Shown here: positions 23,163 through 31,236 of the stretch, piece after piece
Numbering within the stretch: the stretch's first letter is position 1
Layout of the letters: the number at the start of each line of letters is the position of its first letter
Assembly (NCBI GenBank): GCA_049790315.1
Contig: JBAQYV010000112.1
Coordinates: 1-32,999, forward strand
DNA from: DASPOJ01 sp049790315
GTDB lineage: Bacteria; Acidobacteriota; Terriglobia; Acidiferrales; UBA7541
DNA: 32,999 nt
Reading direction: 5' to 3'
Translations under genes and position numbers: made by a program
Notes under the pieces: model-generated
Databases searched by the model: none
Told to the model about the DNA's origin: nothing
The model's input: only the letters and a program-made list of their open reading frames with translations

Positions 23163-24551
23163 ATGGAACCGCTTCTTCTGGTCGAGGACAAGTCCGAACT
23201 GCGCGCGATGCTGCGCAAAGCGCTGGAGCGCGCCGGATATGAAGTCGACGACGCGGCGGACGGTTCAAGCGCCGTTCAGAAAATCCGCGCGCGCCGCTAC
23301 CTGCTGGTTCTGACCGATCTCAAGTTGCCCGGAAAATCTGGCCTCGAAGTTTTGCGGGAATCGAAGCAAGCCGATCCGACCGTTCCCGTAATCCTGATCA
23401 CCGCGTTTGGTTCGATCGAAGAAGCCGTGACGGCGATGAAGGATGGCGCGTTCGATTTCATCCAGAAACCGGTCGATCTCGAACATCTAAAGCTGCTCGT
23501 GGAGCGCGCGGCGCGGCAACAGGAAATGCTGCGCGAGAATCTGCTGTTGCGCGAAGAGTACGCCGCGCGCTACGGATTTCCGCGCATCGTCGGCGAATCC
23601 ACAGCGATGCGCGACGCGACGCAGCAGGCCCAGCGCGTGGCCGCAACCGATTCCACAGTGCTGCTGCTGGGCAATAGCGGAACCGGCAAAGAACTTTTCG
23701 CCCGCGCCATCCATCATCTTTCGTCGCGCCGCGATCTTCCCTTCGTCGCGTTGAACTGTGCGGCAATCCCCGAAGGCTTGGTGGAAAACGAACTTTTCGG
23801 GCACGAACGCGGCGCCTACACCGGCGCGGGCGCCCGCAAAATCGGCAAGATGGAATTGGCGCATCGCGGCACAATTTTCCTGGATGAAATCGCGGAGCTG
23901 CCCTTGGGCACGCAGTCAAAATTATTGCGCGTGCTGGAGGAAAAACGCTTCGATCGCGTAGGCGGCACGCAAGCCGTCGATGTGGATGTGCGCATCCTCG
24001 CCGCCACCAACAAGGACTTGAGGACCGCGATCGCCGCGAAAACATTCCGCGAAGATCTCTATTTCCGCATCTCCGCGGTACCCATCACGATTCCTCCGCT
24101 TTCCGAGCGCGACGGCGACGTGCTTTTGCTGGCGGATCATTTCCTCGAGCGCTTTCGCCGCGAATTCAAAAAACCGGGGCTCGCGCTGTCCGAAGAATCG
24201 CGCGACGCTCTGCGCGCCTACGCCTGGCCTGGCAATGTGCGCGAGCTGCAGAACACCATCGAGCGCGCGGCGATTCTTTCCGACACTGATTTGATCGGCC
24301 CTGACTCGCTGCAACTCCCTGTGCCTCGGCCAGCGTCGGGGCAAATTCCCGCCGCGATGCTCGATGAGAATTTCGATTGGGGCGGAGGCCTGGAAGATGT
24401 GGCTTCGCGCGCCGTGGCTCACGTGGAGCGATTCAAGATTGAAGCGGCGCTGCGCTCGACAAAATGGAACAAGTCGCGTGCCGCGGAGCAGCTTGGCGTA
24501 TCTTATAAAACGTTGCTGAACAAAATTCGATCGCTGGGCCTCGAGAACTGA
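23163..24551 (+). CDS. Sigma-54-dependent NtrC-family response regulator
   Basis: 462 residues. Receiver domain: acidic pocket VEDKSE, phosphoacceptor Asp52 in LTDLKLPGKSG, and Lys in IQKPVDL. AAA+ domain: Walker A GNSGTGKE, the sigma-54 contact loop GAYTGAG (Tyr variant of GAFTGA), LDEIAELPLGTQSKLLRVLEE-type Walker B, and an arginine finger region. C-terminal Fis-type helix-turn-helix: NKSRAAEQLGVSYKTLLNKI. It should activate sigma-54 promoters when phosphorylated, most likely by the PAS kinase upstream. The ATG at 23163 places the receiver at the N-terminus; an upstream start at 23079 would add 28 unlikely residues. The pilD context suggests control of pilus-related genes; targets are unknown. 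Confidence 0.95.
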   Translation: MEPLLLVEDKSELRAMLRKALERAGYEVDDAADGSSAVQKIRARRYLLVLTDLKLPGKSGLEVLRESKQADPTVPVILITAFGSIEEAVTAMKDGAFDFIQKPVDLEHLKLLVERAARQQEMLRENLLLREEYAARYGFPRIVGESTAMRDATQQAQRVAATDSTVLLLGNSGTGKELFARAIHHLSSRRDLPFVALNCAAIPEGLVENELFGHERGAYTGAGARKIGKMELAHRGTIFLDEIAELPLGTQSKLLRVLEEKRFDRVGGTQAVDVDVRILAATNKDLRTAIAAKTFREDLYFRISAVPITIPPLSERDGDVLLLADHFLERFRREFKKPGLALSEESRDALRAYAWPGNVRELQNTIERAAILSDTDLIGPDSLQLPVPRPASGQIPAAMLDENFDWGGGLEDVASRAVAHVERFKIEAALRSTKWNKSRAAEQLGVSYKTLLNKIRSLGLEN

Positions 24552-24649
24552 ACTACTTCCACTTTTAACCGCGCACACCTCATAGTTTTCTCCAGAAAAC
24601 CAGGAAGACGACCGGCACATACAAATGTGGTTGTAAACCCGCGTGGAAT

Positions 24650-25063
24650 CTAGTGCGCGCTGGATGCGGCTTCGCGAGCCTTGCGCTCTTCGTCCATGCG
24701 CTTCATGAAGTCGTCGAATTTCGGCTGCTGCTCAGGCGTGAGCAGTTGGCGAATCTGCGCGCGCCCATCCTGCCGCGCCTGATCGAACTGCGGAACCACG
24801 GACTGGTGAATGGCGTCGTAGCGCGACTGCACACCGGCCAGAATGCCGTCGATCTGTTTTTGCTGATCGGCGGTCAAATTCAATTCATGATCCAGCCGGT
24901 CGAGATAATGGGCGCGCTGGCTCGCGGGAGTGCGTTCGTCCGCGCCACGCGCGAAAACTCGCGTCGTCACCACATAGGTTCCGACAACACCCAGCGCAAT
25001 CCCGAGAACAAAAACAACCACGAGCCACGCGATTGCTTTCCGATTGGCTTGCTTAGTATCCAT
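24650..25063 (-). CDS. Membrane-anchored Spy/CpxP-like periplasmic protein
   Basis: 137 residues with one N-terminal membrane helix (AIAWLVVVFVLGIALGVVG) and a helical outer part. The repeated LTxxQ-type motif, seen as LNLTADQQKQI and LLTPEQQPKF, is the mark of Spy/CpxP/heavy-metal-resistance proteins, which act as periplasmic chaperones or stress sensors. Its start overlaps the anti-sigma gene's stop by 11 bases, indicating translational coupling. As the third gene after the sigma and anti-sigma genes it may be a target or modulator of the sigma factor. Confidence 0.88.
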   Translation of the reverse strand: MDTKQANRKAIAWLVVVFVLGIALGVVGTYVVTTRVFARGADERTPASQRAHYLDRLDHELNLTADQQKQIDGILAGVQSRYDAIHQSVVPQFDQARQDGRAQIRQLLTPEQQPKFDDFMKRMDEERKAREAASSAH

Positions 25064-25610
25064 AGTGCGAATCCGAAAGCGAGGCTAAGACCTCGTCCTT
25101 AGACGCCGGCTGCGCGGGCGGCTGCGGAAAATCCGCCGTGGCCTCGGCCCGCGTGCCTTGCTGCGCCACGTTCTGCCGCGGCGCGGATTTGTATACGTAC
25201 AAAGACATCGCCAAAAGCGCCATGCCTGCAACCAGCGCCATGCGCGAGGCCAGCGATTGCACGGGGACCCAGAACGCGCCCGCGTTGCTTCGCGCTTCCT
25301 GCTCGCTGCGAATGCGCGCCATCACGCGCGCCACGAAAATGTTGTCGGGCCCGGCGGCAGGCATCTGAGCCGCGCGAAGCCAATTGCCGGTGCGGCGCGC
25401 GCTTTCAAGCGCGGCACTGCATCCCGCGCACTGGCTCAAATGCTGAACCAATTCCGGCTCGGCCGTGCCATCGAGCGCGGTCTCCAGCCTCTCTTCATAG
25501 CGGCGGCAGGCTTGGCCCACAGCGTCGTTTACACCGGCGTCGATGCCGTCGCCAGACACATCGCGGCGACCGGACTTCGCGGTCAACTCTTCAATATTTT
25601 CACTATCCAT
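25053..25610 (-). CDS. Zinc-finger anti-sigma factor
   Basis: About 185 residues from the ATG at 25610. The zinc-binding anti-sigma motif is HLSQCAGCSAALE (H-x3-C-x2-C). One transmembrane helix follows (around MALVAGMALLAMSLYVY) and then a short outer Gln/Pro-rich tail. It should hold the ECF sigma factor encoded just upstream until a signal arrives. A GTG at 25622 with GGGAGG upstream is an alternative start. The gap after the sigma gene is about 50 bases and it overlaps the Spy-like gene downstream. Confidence 0.9.
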   Translation of the reverse strand: MDSENIEELTAKSGRRDVSGDGIDAGVNDAVGQACRRYEERLETALDGTAEPELVQHLSQCAGCSAALESARRTGNWLRAAQMPAAGPDNIFVARVMARIRSEQEARSNAGAFWVPVQSLASRMALVAGMALLAMSLYVYKSAPRQNVAQQGTRAEATADFPQPPAQPASKDEVLASLSDSHYGY

Positions 25611-25661
25611 CTCGTCTTTCACCTTGGCACCCTCCCCAAGACCTAACAACCCGCCGCCCTT

Positions 25662-26420
25662 TCACCAACTGTGCGAGTCTGAAACCGCTCGACCGCGGGT
25701 GCGCCTCCGGTGCAATTCCACCAATCGCCCACGCGCCCGGAACAGCCGGACCTTGACGGTATTCACGTTGAGTCCCAGCACCTCGCCGATTTCCTCGACC
25801 GAAAATCCTTCCACTTCCTTCATCACCAGCATCAGCCGGTCCTTCTCGTCCAACTGGCTCAGCAGATGCTCCACCAGTTGCCTATGCTCGGCCCGCCGCT
25901 CCGCATTTTCGTGCGGACGCCCGCTGCTGCCCGCCGCATCCGTCGCGCTATCTACCTGCCGCGCCTGCTCTTCGCTCAGATCCGACTCATACACAAGGCG
26001 CCGGACCTTTTTCTTACGCAGGTGATCCCAGCATTCGTTTACCGCAATCTTGTAAAGCCAGGTGCCGAATGCCGAGCGCCCATCGAATCGCCGCAGTGAA
26101 AAATACGCCTTGGCGAGCGCTTGCTGCGCCACGTCCTCCGCGTCTTCGCGTCTGCGGAGAATTCCGCTCACCACCGCCATCACACGCGGCTGGTGTATAC
26201 GGACCAATTCTTCGTAAGCCGCCATTTCGCCGGCCTGCGCGCGCCGCACCAACTGTCGCTGCGCTTCGCCGGCCCGCCGCGTGCGATCCGTTTTTTCCTG
26301 CGCCGCCGAAACCGCAACGGCGTCGGAATCAGTATGGGAGACTGCCCCACGAATGCCGTTCCCGCCATCGGGCGCGACATCCGTAAGCTTCTCCGTCTCA
26401 GTCTTTGGGACGTTTCCCAT
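25662..26420 (-). CDS. ECF-type RNA polymerase sigma factor
   Basis: 252 residues. Region 2: EDAEDVAQQALAKAYFSLRRF, then FGTWLYKIAVNECWDHLRKKK. Region 4: DEKDRLMLVMKEVEGFSVEEI, then LGLNVNTVKVRLFRARGRL. The N-terminus is longer than usual by about 50 polar residues, and the linker between regions (SATDAAGSSGRPHENAERR) is also long. It is the first gene of the sigma/anti-sigma/Spy unit and is divergent from an XRE-type regulator; the 83-base gap must hold both promoters. Family call is firm; the regulon is unknown. Confidence 0.95.
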   Translation of the reverse strand: MGNVPKTETEKLTDVAPDGGNGIRGAVSHTDSDAVAVSAAQEKTDRTRRAGEAQRQLVRRAQAGEMAAYEELVRIHQPRVMAVVSGILRRREDAEDVAQQALAKAYFSLRRFDGRSAFGTWLYKIAVNECWDHLRKKKVRRLVYESDLSEEQARQVDSATDAAGSSGRPHENAERRAEHRQLVEHLLSQLDEKDRLMLVMKEVEGFSVEEIGEVLGLNVNTVKVRLFRARGRLVELHRRRTRGRAVSDSHSW

Positions 26421-26503
26421 TGGAATCCGGTTACACCTTTTTCCTTATGACTTCCACCAATTTCTGCTTGCGGCCCGACATATCCTTATGTAACAATGCA
26501 TCT

Positions 26504-26875
26504 ATGATCATCGGAGACAGGCTTCGCGCCCTGCGCGAAGAAAAGAAACTTTCCCAGGGGGATATCGAAAAACGTACCGGTCTGTTGCGCTGCTATATTT
26601 CCCGCGTTGAGAATGGTCACACAGTACCGGCCATCGAGACGCTGGAAAAACTGGCACGGGCGTTTGAAGTTCCCCTTTATCAACTTTTCTACGACGGTGA
26701 AGAACCGCCGGAACTGCCCAATCTTCCGAAGCGTAAGTCTGCTTCCGAGATTGCGTGGGGCACTTCCGGAAAAGAAGCTCATTTTCTGACCCGGCTTCGC
26801 AGGATACTCGGCTCGCTTGAAGAGGACGACCGAAAACTCCTGCTTTTCATGGCTCAGAAAATGGCCGGCCGGTAG
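26504..26875 (+). CDS. XRE-family helix-turn-helix regulator
   Basis: 123 residues. An N-terminal lambda-repressor-like HTH: IGDRLRALREEKKLSQGDIE, then LLRCYISRVENGHTVPAIETLEKLARA. The middle is short and the C-terminus helical (LRRILGSLEEDDRKLLLFMAQKMAGR). No sensor domain is visible, so it may act by protein contact or simple dimerisation. The ATG at 26504 places the HTH at the N-terminus; there is no clear ribosome site, and a leaderless transcript is possible. A strong terminator lies about 115 bases after its stop. It is divergent from the ECF sigma gene and could regulate it. Confidence 0.9.
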   Translation: MIIGDRLRALREEKKLSQGDIEKRTGLLRCYISRVENGHTVPAIETLEKLARAFEVPLYQLFYDGEEPPELPNLPKRKSASEIAWGTSGKEAHFLTRLRRILGSLEEDDRKLLLFMAQKMAGR

Positions 26876-26989
26876 TCCCTCGCCGGATTTGCGACCCACC
26901 CGCAAATTCCTCACGAGGGTCACAAGCCGCTTCCCATCGGCGGAAAAAATCAGATGCGGAACGCAGCGAAGACGCGGCGCTCCGCGAGC

Positions 26990-27021
26990 CGGCCGGGATT
27001 ACATCCCGGCCGCTTTTTTTT
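26990..27021 (+). terminator. Strong rho-independent terminator
   Basis: CGGCCGGGAT, loop TAC, ATCCCGGCCG: a perfect ten-pair GC-rich stem followed by C and eight Ts. It terminates the XRE gene on the plus strand. On the minus strand no T tract follows the hairpin, so guaA would not be terminated by it as strongly. Confidence 0.9.
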
Positions 27022-27095
27022 CTGCATGGCCGCCGCCGGGCGCGAATCGGAACTTGCGACGATTCCTTCGCTCTCGTACCCGGAAAATATCGATA

Positions 27096-28637
27096 TTATT
27101 CCCATTCAATCGTGCTGGGTGGCTTCGAGCTGATATCGTAGACCACGCGGTTAATTCCCGCCACTTCGTTTACGATGCGCGTTGAGATTCGCTCCAGCAC
27201 TTCGGCGGGCAAGCGCGTCCAATCGGCCGTCATGGCGTCCTCGGATTGCACCACGCGCACGGCCACGGCGAAACCGTAACTGCGGCCGTCTCCCATCACG
27301 CCGACGCTGCGCACGGGAAGCAACACAGCGAACGCTTGCCACGTTTGCTCGTAAAGACCTGCGCGGCGAATTTCCTCCACCACAATGGCATCGGCGTCGC
27401 GCAGCGTCGCCAGTTTTTCGCGCGACACCGCGCCGAGCAAGCGCACGGCAAGGCCCGGCCCTGGAAACGGATGCTTCTGCAACATCTCTTGCGGCAGGCC
27501 GAGTTCGGCGCCGATGCGCCTCACCTCGTCCTTGAAAAGTTCGCGCAGCGGCTCGATCAGCGCGAACGGCAGATCGGGCGGCAGACCGCCGACATTGTGA
27601 TGAGATTTGATCACAGCCGAAGGTCCGCGCACGGAAACCGACTCAATCACATCCGGATACAGCGTGCCCTGCACCAGATACTTAACCTGACCGCCCAGGC
27701 GGCGCGCTTCTTCCGCGAACACCGAGATGAATTCCGATCCGATAATTTTGCGTTTTTGCTCGGGATCTTCGATTCCGCCAAGGCGGCCGAGGAACCTTTC
27801 CGACGCATCCACGCCCAGAACGGAAAGACCAAGCTTGTCTCGCAGCAGCGAAAGCGTCTCTTCATACTCGTTCTTGCGCAGAAGACCTGTGTCCACAAAA
27901 ACGTTCGTCAGCTTGTCGCCAATCGCGCGATGAACCAGCGCCGCGGCCACCGCCGAATCGACACCGCCGCTGAGCGCGCACAACGCGCGGCCGGAGCCCA
28001 CTTGCTTGCGAATCGATTCCACGGTTTCGGCGATAAAAGCCGAGCCGCTCCACTTGGGTTCGGCGCCGCAGATCGCAAAAATGAAGTTGTTCAGGATTTC
28101 CCGGCCGCCATCGGTGTGGTTCACTTCAGGGTGAAATTGCACGGCGTAAATTCGCCGCGCCGGATCTTCGGCGGCGGCGACCGCATTTCCGGTTTCGGCT
28201 GTGACGTGAAATCCGGCTGGCAGCGCGCGGACGTGATCTCCGTGGCTATTCCATACGCGGAGATTTTTGGGCAATCCGCCAAAGAGCGGCGAACCATTGC
28301 GCAACGCAGCCTGCGCGCGGCCATATTCGCGCCGGCCCGCGGGTTCGACGCTTCCGCCAAGCGTATGCGCGATCCACTGCAAGCCATAACAAATTCCGAG
28401 CACCGGCACGCCCAGCGCCAGCACTTGCGGATCGCAGGGCGGCGCGTCGGAATCGTAGACGGAACTGGGGCCGCCGGAGAGAACGATGCCTGCGGGATGT
28501 AAATCGCGGATCTGTTCGAGCGTTGCGTTGCACGGCAGAATCGCGGAGAACACGGATTGCTCGCGGATGCGCCGCGCGATCAACTGCGTGTACTGCCCGC
28601 CGAAATCGAGCACCACGATGCCGCCGCGCTCGCTCAT
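27096..28637 (-). CDS. guaA: GMP synthase (glutamine-hydrolysing)
   Basis: 513 residues, the usual length. GuaA converts XMP to GMP with glutamine and ATP. The class I amidotransferase domain shows the nucleophile loop GICYGLQW (Cys83) and the His/Glu pair in FHPEVNHT. The ATP pyrophosphatase domain has ALSGGVDSAVAA. The dimerisation domain ends in the classic SKPPSTIEWE. AGAGGAAAGA just before the ATG is a good ribosome site. It begins 28 bases after the leuS stop, so leuS and guaA are co-transcribed. Confidence 0.98.
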   Translation of the reverse strand: MSERGGIVVLDFGGQYTQLIARRIREQSVFSAILPCNATLEQIRDLHPAGIVLSGGPSSVYDSDAPPCDPQVLALGVPVLGICYGLQWIAHTLGGSVEPAGRREYGRAQAALRNGSPLFGGLPKNLRVWNSHGDHVRALPAGFHVTAETGNAVAAAEDPARRIYAVQFHPEVNHTDGGREILNNFIFAICGAEPKWSGSAFIAETVESIRKQVGSGRALCALSGGVDSAVAAALVHRAIGDKLTNVFVDTGLLRKNEYEETLSLLRDKLGLSVLGVDASERFLGRLGGIEDPEQKRKIIGSEFISVFAEEARRLGGQVKYLVQGTLYPDVIESVSVRGPSAVIKSHHNVGGLPPDLPFALIEPLRELFKDEVRRIGAELGLPQEMLQKHPFPGPGLAVRLLGAVSREKLATLRDADAIVVEEIRRAGLYEQTWQAFAVLLPVRSVGVMGDGRSYGFAVAVRVVQSEDAMTADWTRLPAEVLERISTRIVNEVAGINRVVYDISSKPPSTIEWE

Positions 28638-28665
28638 TCTTTCCTCTTACGCATGCGGTGAGGCC

Positions 28666-31191
28666 TTAGCCCAGAACGAAATTTACCAGTTTGTCGCGCA
28701 CCACGATGGTCTTCACGATTTTCTGGCCGGCGAGCAATTGCGCGATGCGCGGATCGGTCAGCACGCGATCGTTCAGCTCGTCGTCGCCGAACCCGGGCTC
28801 GCATTGAATTTTGCCGCGCACGCGTCCATTCACTTGCACGATGATCTCGACGTGCTCTTCGGCGGCGAGTTGCGCGACGTATTCGGGCCACACGGCGCGG
28901 CTCAAACCGTCGGCGTGACCGAGCATTGACCAAAGCTCTTCCGCCAGATGCGGCGCCATCGGCGAAATCATCAGCGTCAGAAGTTCCAGCGTTTCGCGTA
29001 CCACCTCGGGGCGCGCGCCCTCTTCGAGCGGCTCGAGTGAATGCACCAGATTCACAAGCTCCATGATCAGCGCAATCGAGGAGTTGAAATGCCAGCGCGC
29101 CTCAAAATCGTTGGTCACCCGGCGCAATGTCTGATGTGCCTTGCGGCGCAAGGCTTTTTCCTTTTCGGAGGCGCTCGATTGCGCGGCTGACTTCGCTCCT
29201 GCGGCGGGTGTCACATCCGGCGCCGCCGGTCCAAGCGTAGCCGCGTGCTTGGCGATCAGGCGATATAGCCGGCTCAAAAACCGCGCGCAGCCTTCGATTC
29301 CCTGCTCGCTCCATTCCAAATCGCGCTCCGGAGGAGCCGCGAACAGCGTGTACAGCCGCGCCGTATCGCAACCGTATTTCTCCGCCATATCCAGCGCGCC
29401 GACGAGATTGCCCTTCGATTTCGACATCTTCTCGCCGTTCATCAGCACCAGGCCCTGCGAAAAAAGGCGCTTGATCGGTTCCGTATGGTCCACAAGTTCG
29501 AGATCGTGCATCACCTTACAGAAAAACCGCGAATAGATCAGGTGCAGAATCGCGTGCTCGATGCCGCCGATATACTGGTCGATCGGAAACCAATAGCTCA
29601 CGGCGGCTTCGTCGAATGGGGCCTTATCGTTGTGCGGATCGGTGTAGCGGTAGAAATACCAGGAGGAATCGACGAACGTGTCCATCGTGTCGGTCTCGCG
29701 GCGCGCGGGACCTCCGCACTTCGGACACTTCGTGTTCACGAATTCCGGGACTCCGGCCAGCGGCGATTGCCCCTGCCCCGTCAGCGCAACGTTCTCCGGC
29801 AAACGCACCGGCAATTCGGAATCCGGCACGGGGACCACTCCGTCCTTCTCGCAATAAACTACCGGAATCGGCGTGCCCCAATATCGCTGCCGCGAAATTC
29901 CCCAATCCTTCAGCCGATAAACTGTTTCGCCGGAACCGAACTTGGCTTCCTCAGCCGCCGTGATCATGCGCTCGATGGCTTTTTCTGAGGTAAGGCCGGA
30001 GTAAGGGCCGGAATCGGTTAAGACTCCGTAGCCGGTGAACGCTTCATCGAGCGTGGCCGGTGCCAGTAACTTCCCCGCGGGTGGCTGAACCACGATTTTC
30101 TTATCGAGACGATATTTCTCGGCGAACTCGAAATCGCGCTCATCGTGCGCCGGAACACACATCACCGCGCCTGTGCCGTATTCCATCAGCACAAAATTTC
30201 CCACCCAGATCGGCACGGCTGCTCCGCTGAAAGGATTCAGCGCAAAGCGCCCCAGAAAAAAACCTTCCTTTTCGGCCGTGGCCAGATCCGCGCCGCGCAC
30301 ACTGCGCTTGCGTAGCCGATCGAGTTGCGCCTCAACCGATGCGCGGCCCGCCACGCCCGCCATGAGTTTTTGTACCAGCGGATGCTCAGGCGCAAGAATC
30401 AGCGCCGACACGCCAAATATTGTGTCGATGCGCGTCGTGAAGACTTCTACGCCCGCGCCGGCAAGGCCAGGCGCATCCATCAACCCGAATCGCACGCGCG
30501 CCCCGCGCGATTTGCCGATCCAGTTGCGCTGCATGGCGATCACGCGCTCGGGCCACCCGCCGGCCAGATCCGTCAGACCGTCCAGCAGCGCGTCGGCGTA
30601 ATGCGTCGTCGCCAGAAACCATTGCTCAATTTCTTTCGCTTCCACCGCCGTGGTGTCGTGCTGCCAGCAACACCCATCGACCACTTGCTCATTCGCCAGC
30701 ACCGTTTGGCACAGCGGGCACCAATTCACGCGGCTGCGCTTGCGATAAGCCAATCCGCGCTCGAGCATGCGCAGAAAAAACCACTGATTCCAGCGATAGT
30801 ATTCCGGCTCGCACGTCGAAATTTCCCGCCGCCAATCGTAGCTGAATCCGAATCGCTGGCAGACGGACTTCATCTGCGCGATATTCGCATTGGTCCAATC
30901 GCGTGGCGCAGTGCCGCGCTTGATCGCCGCGTTTTCAGCCGGCAATCCGAAAGCGTCCCATCCAATCGGGTGCAGCACGTTGAAGCCGCGCATCCTTTTG
31001 TAGCGAGCCACCGCGTCGCCGATTGTGTAATTTCGCATGTGGCCCATATGGAGCGTGCCGGAGGGGTAAGGCAACATCTCGAGGACGTAATATTTCGGCT
31101 GGCCGGGCTGAGCGTCGGACTCGAACGCGCCTTCGCGCTCCCACCGCTCGCGCCATTTTTCTTCGATCGCTTGAGGGACGTAATCCGCCAC
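28666..31191 (-). CDS. leuS: Leucyl-tRNA synthetase
   Basis: 841 residues, a normal bacterial length. Class I signatures are HMGH (48-51, after YPSGTL) and KMSKSKGN (about 586). Zinc-type cysteine pairs CPLC and CPKCGG are present. The editing domain carries the usual GTGAVMCVPAHDERD. The C-terminal tRNA-binding part ends VVRDKLVNFVLG. It is preceded by the nfo gene (45-base gap) and followed by guaA (28 bases). Nothing unusual. Confidence 0.99.
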   Translation of the reverse strand: MADYVPQAIEEKWRERWEREGAFESDAQPGQPKYYVLEMLPYPSGTLHMGHMRNYTIGDAVARYKRMRGFNVLHPIGWDAFGLPAENAAIKRGTAPRDWTNANIAQMKSVCQRFGFSYDWRREISTCEPEYYRWNQWFFLRMLERGLAYRKRSRVNWCPLCQTVLANEQVVDGCCWQHDTTAVEAKEIEQWFLATTHYADALLDGLTDLAGGWPERVIAMQRNWIGKSRGARVRFGLMDAPGLAGAGVEVFTTRIDTIFGVSALILAPEHPLVQKLMAGVAGRASVEAQLDRLRKRSVRGADLATAEKEGFFLGRFALNPFSGAAVPIWVGNFVLMEYGTGAVMCVPAHDERDFEFAEKYRLDKKIVVQPPAGKLLAPATLDEAFTGYGVLTDSGPYSGLTSEKAIERMITAAEEAKFGSGETVYRLKDWGISRQRYWGTPIPVVYCEKDGVVPVPDSELPVRLPENVALTGQGQSPLAGVPEFVNTKCPKCGGPARRETDTMDTFVDSSWYFYRYTDPHNDKAPFDEAAVSYWFPIDQYIGGIEHAILHLIYSRFFCKVMHDLELVDHTEPIKRLFSQGLVLMNGEKMSKSKGNLVGALDMAEKYGCDTARLYTLFAAPPERDLEWSEQGIEGCARFLSRLYRLIAKHAATLGPAAPDVTPAAGAKSAAQSSASEKEKALRRKAHQTLRRVTNDFEARWHFNSSIALIMELVNLVHSLEPLEEGARPEVVRETLELLTLMISPMAPHLAEELWSMLGHADGLSRAVWPEYVAQLAAEEHVEIIVQVNGRVRGKIQCEPGFGDDELNDRVLTDPRIAQLLAGQKIVKTIVVRDKLVNFVLG

Positions 31192-31236
31192 GGTTTCCTT
31201 TTTACAGAACTCGCGTCCCGCGGCACCGCGGCGGGA

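Noticed and set aside
24585..24600. GTTTTCT-CC-AGAAAAC hairpin between the NtrC-type and Spy-like genes
   Set aside because: Loop of two bases and no T tract; not a convincing terminator, although some termination signal is expected between these convergent genes.
27086..27097. AATATCGATATT perfect palindrome at the guaA stop
   Set aside because: A single 12-base palindrome overlapping a stop codon with no second copy or nearby promoter; likely chance.
27246..28502. 418-codon frame opposite guaA
   Set aside because: Antisense to a complete GMP synthase with all motifs; product is Ala/Arg/His-rich shadow sequence.
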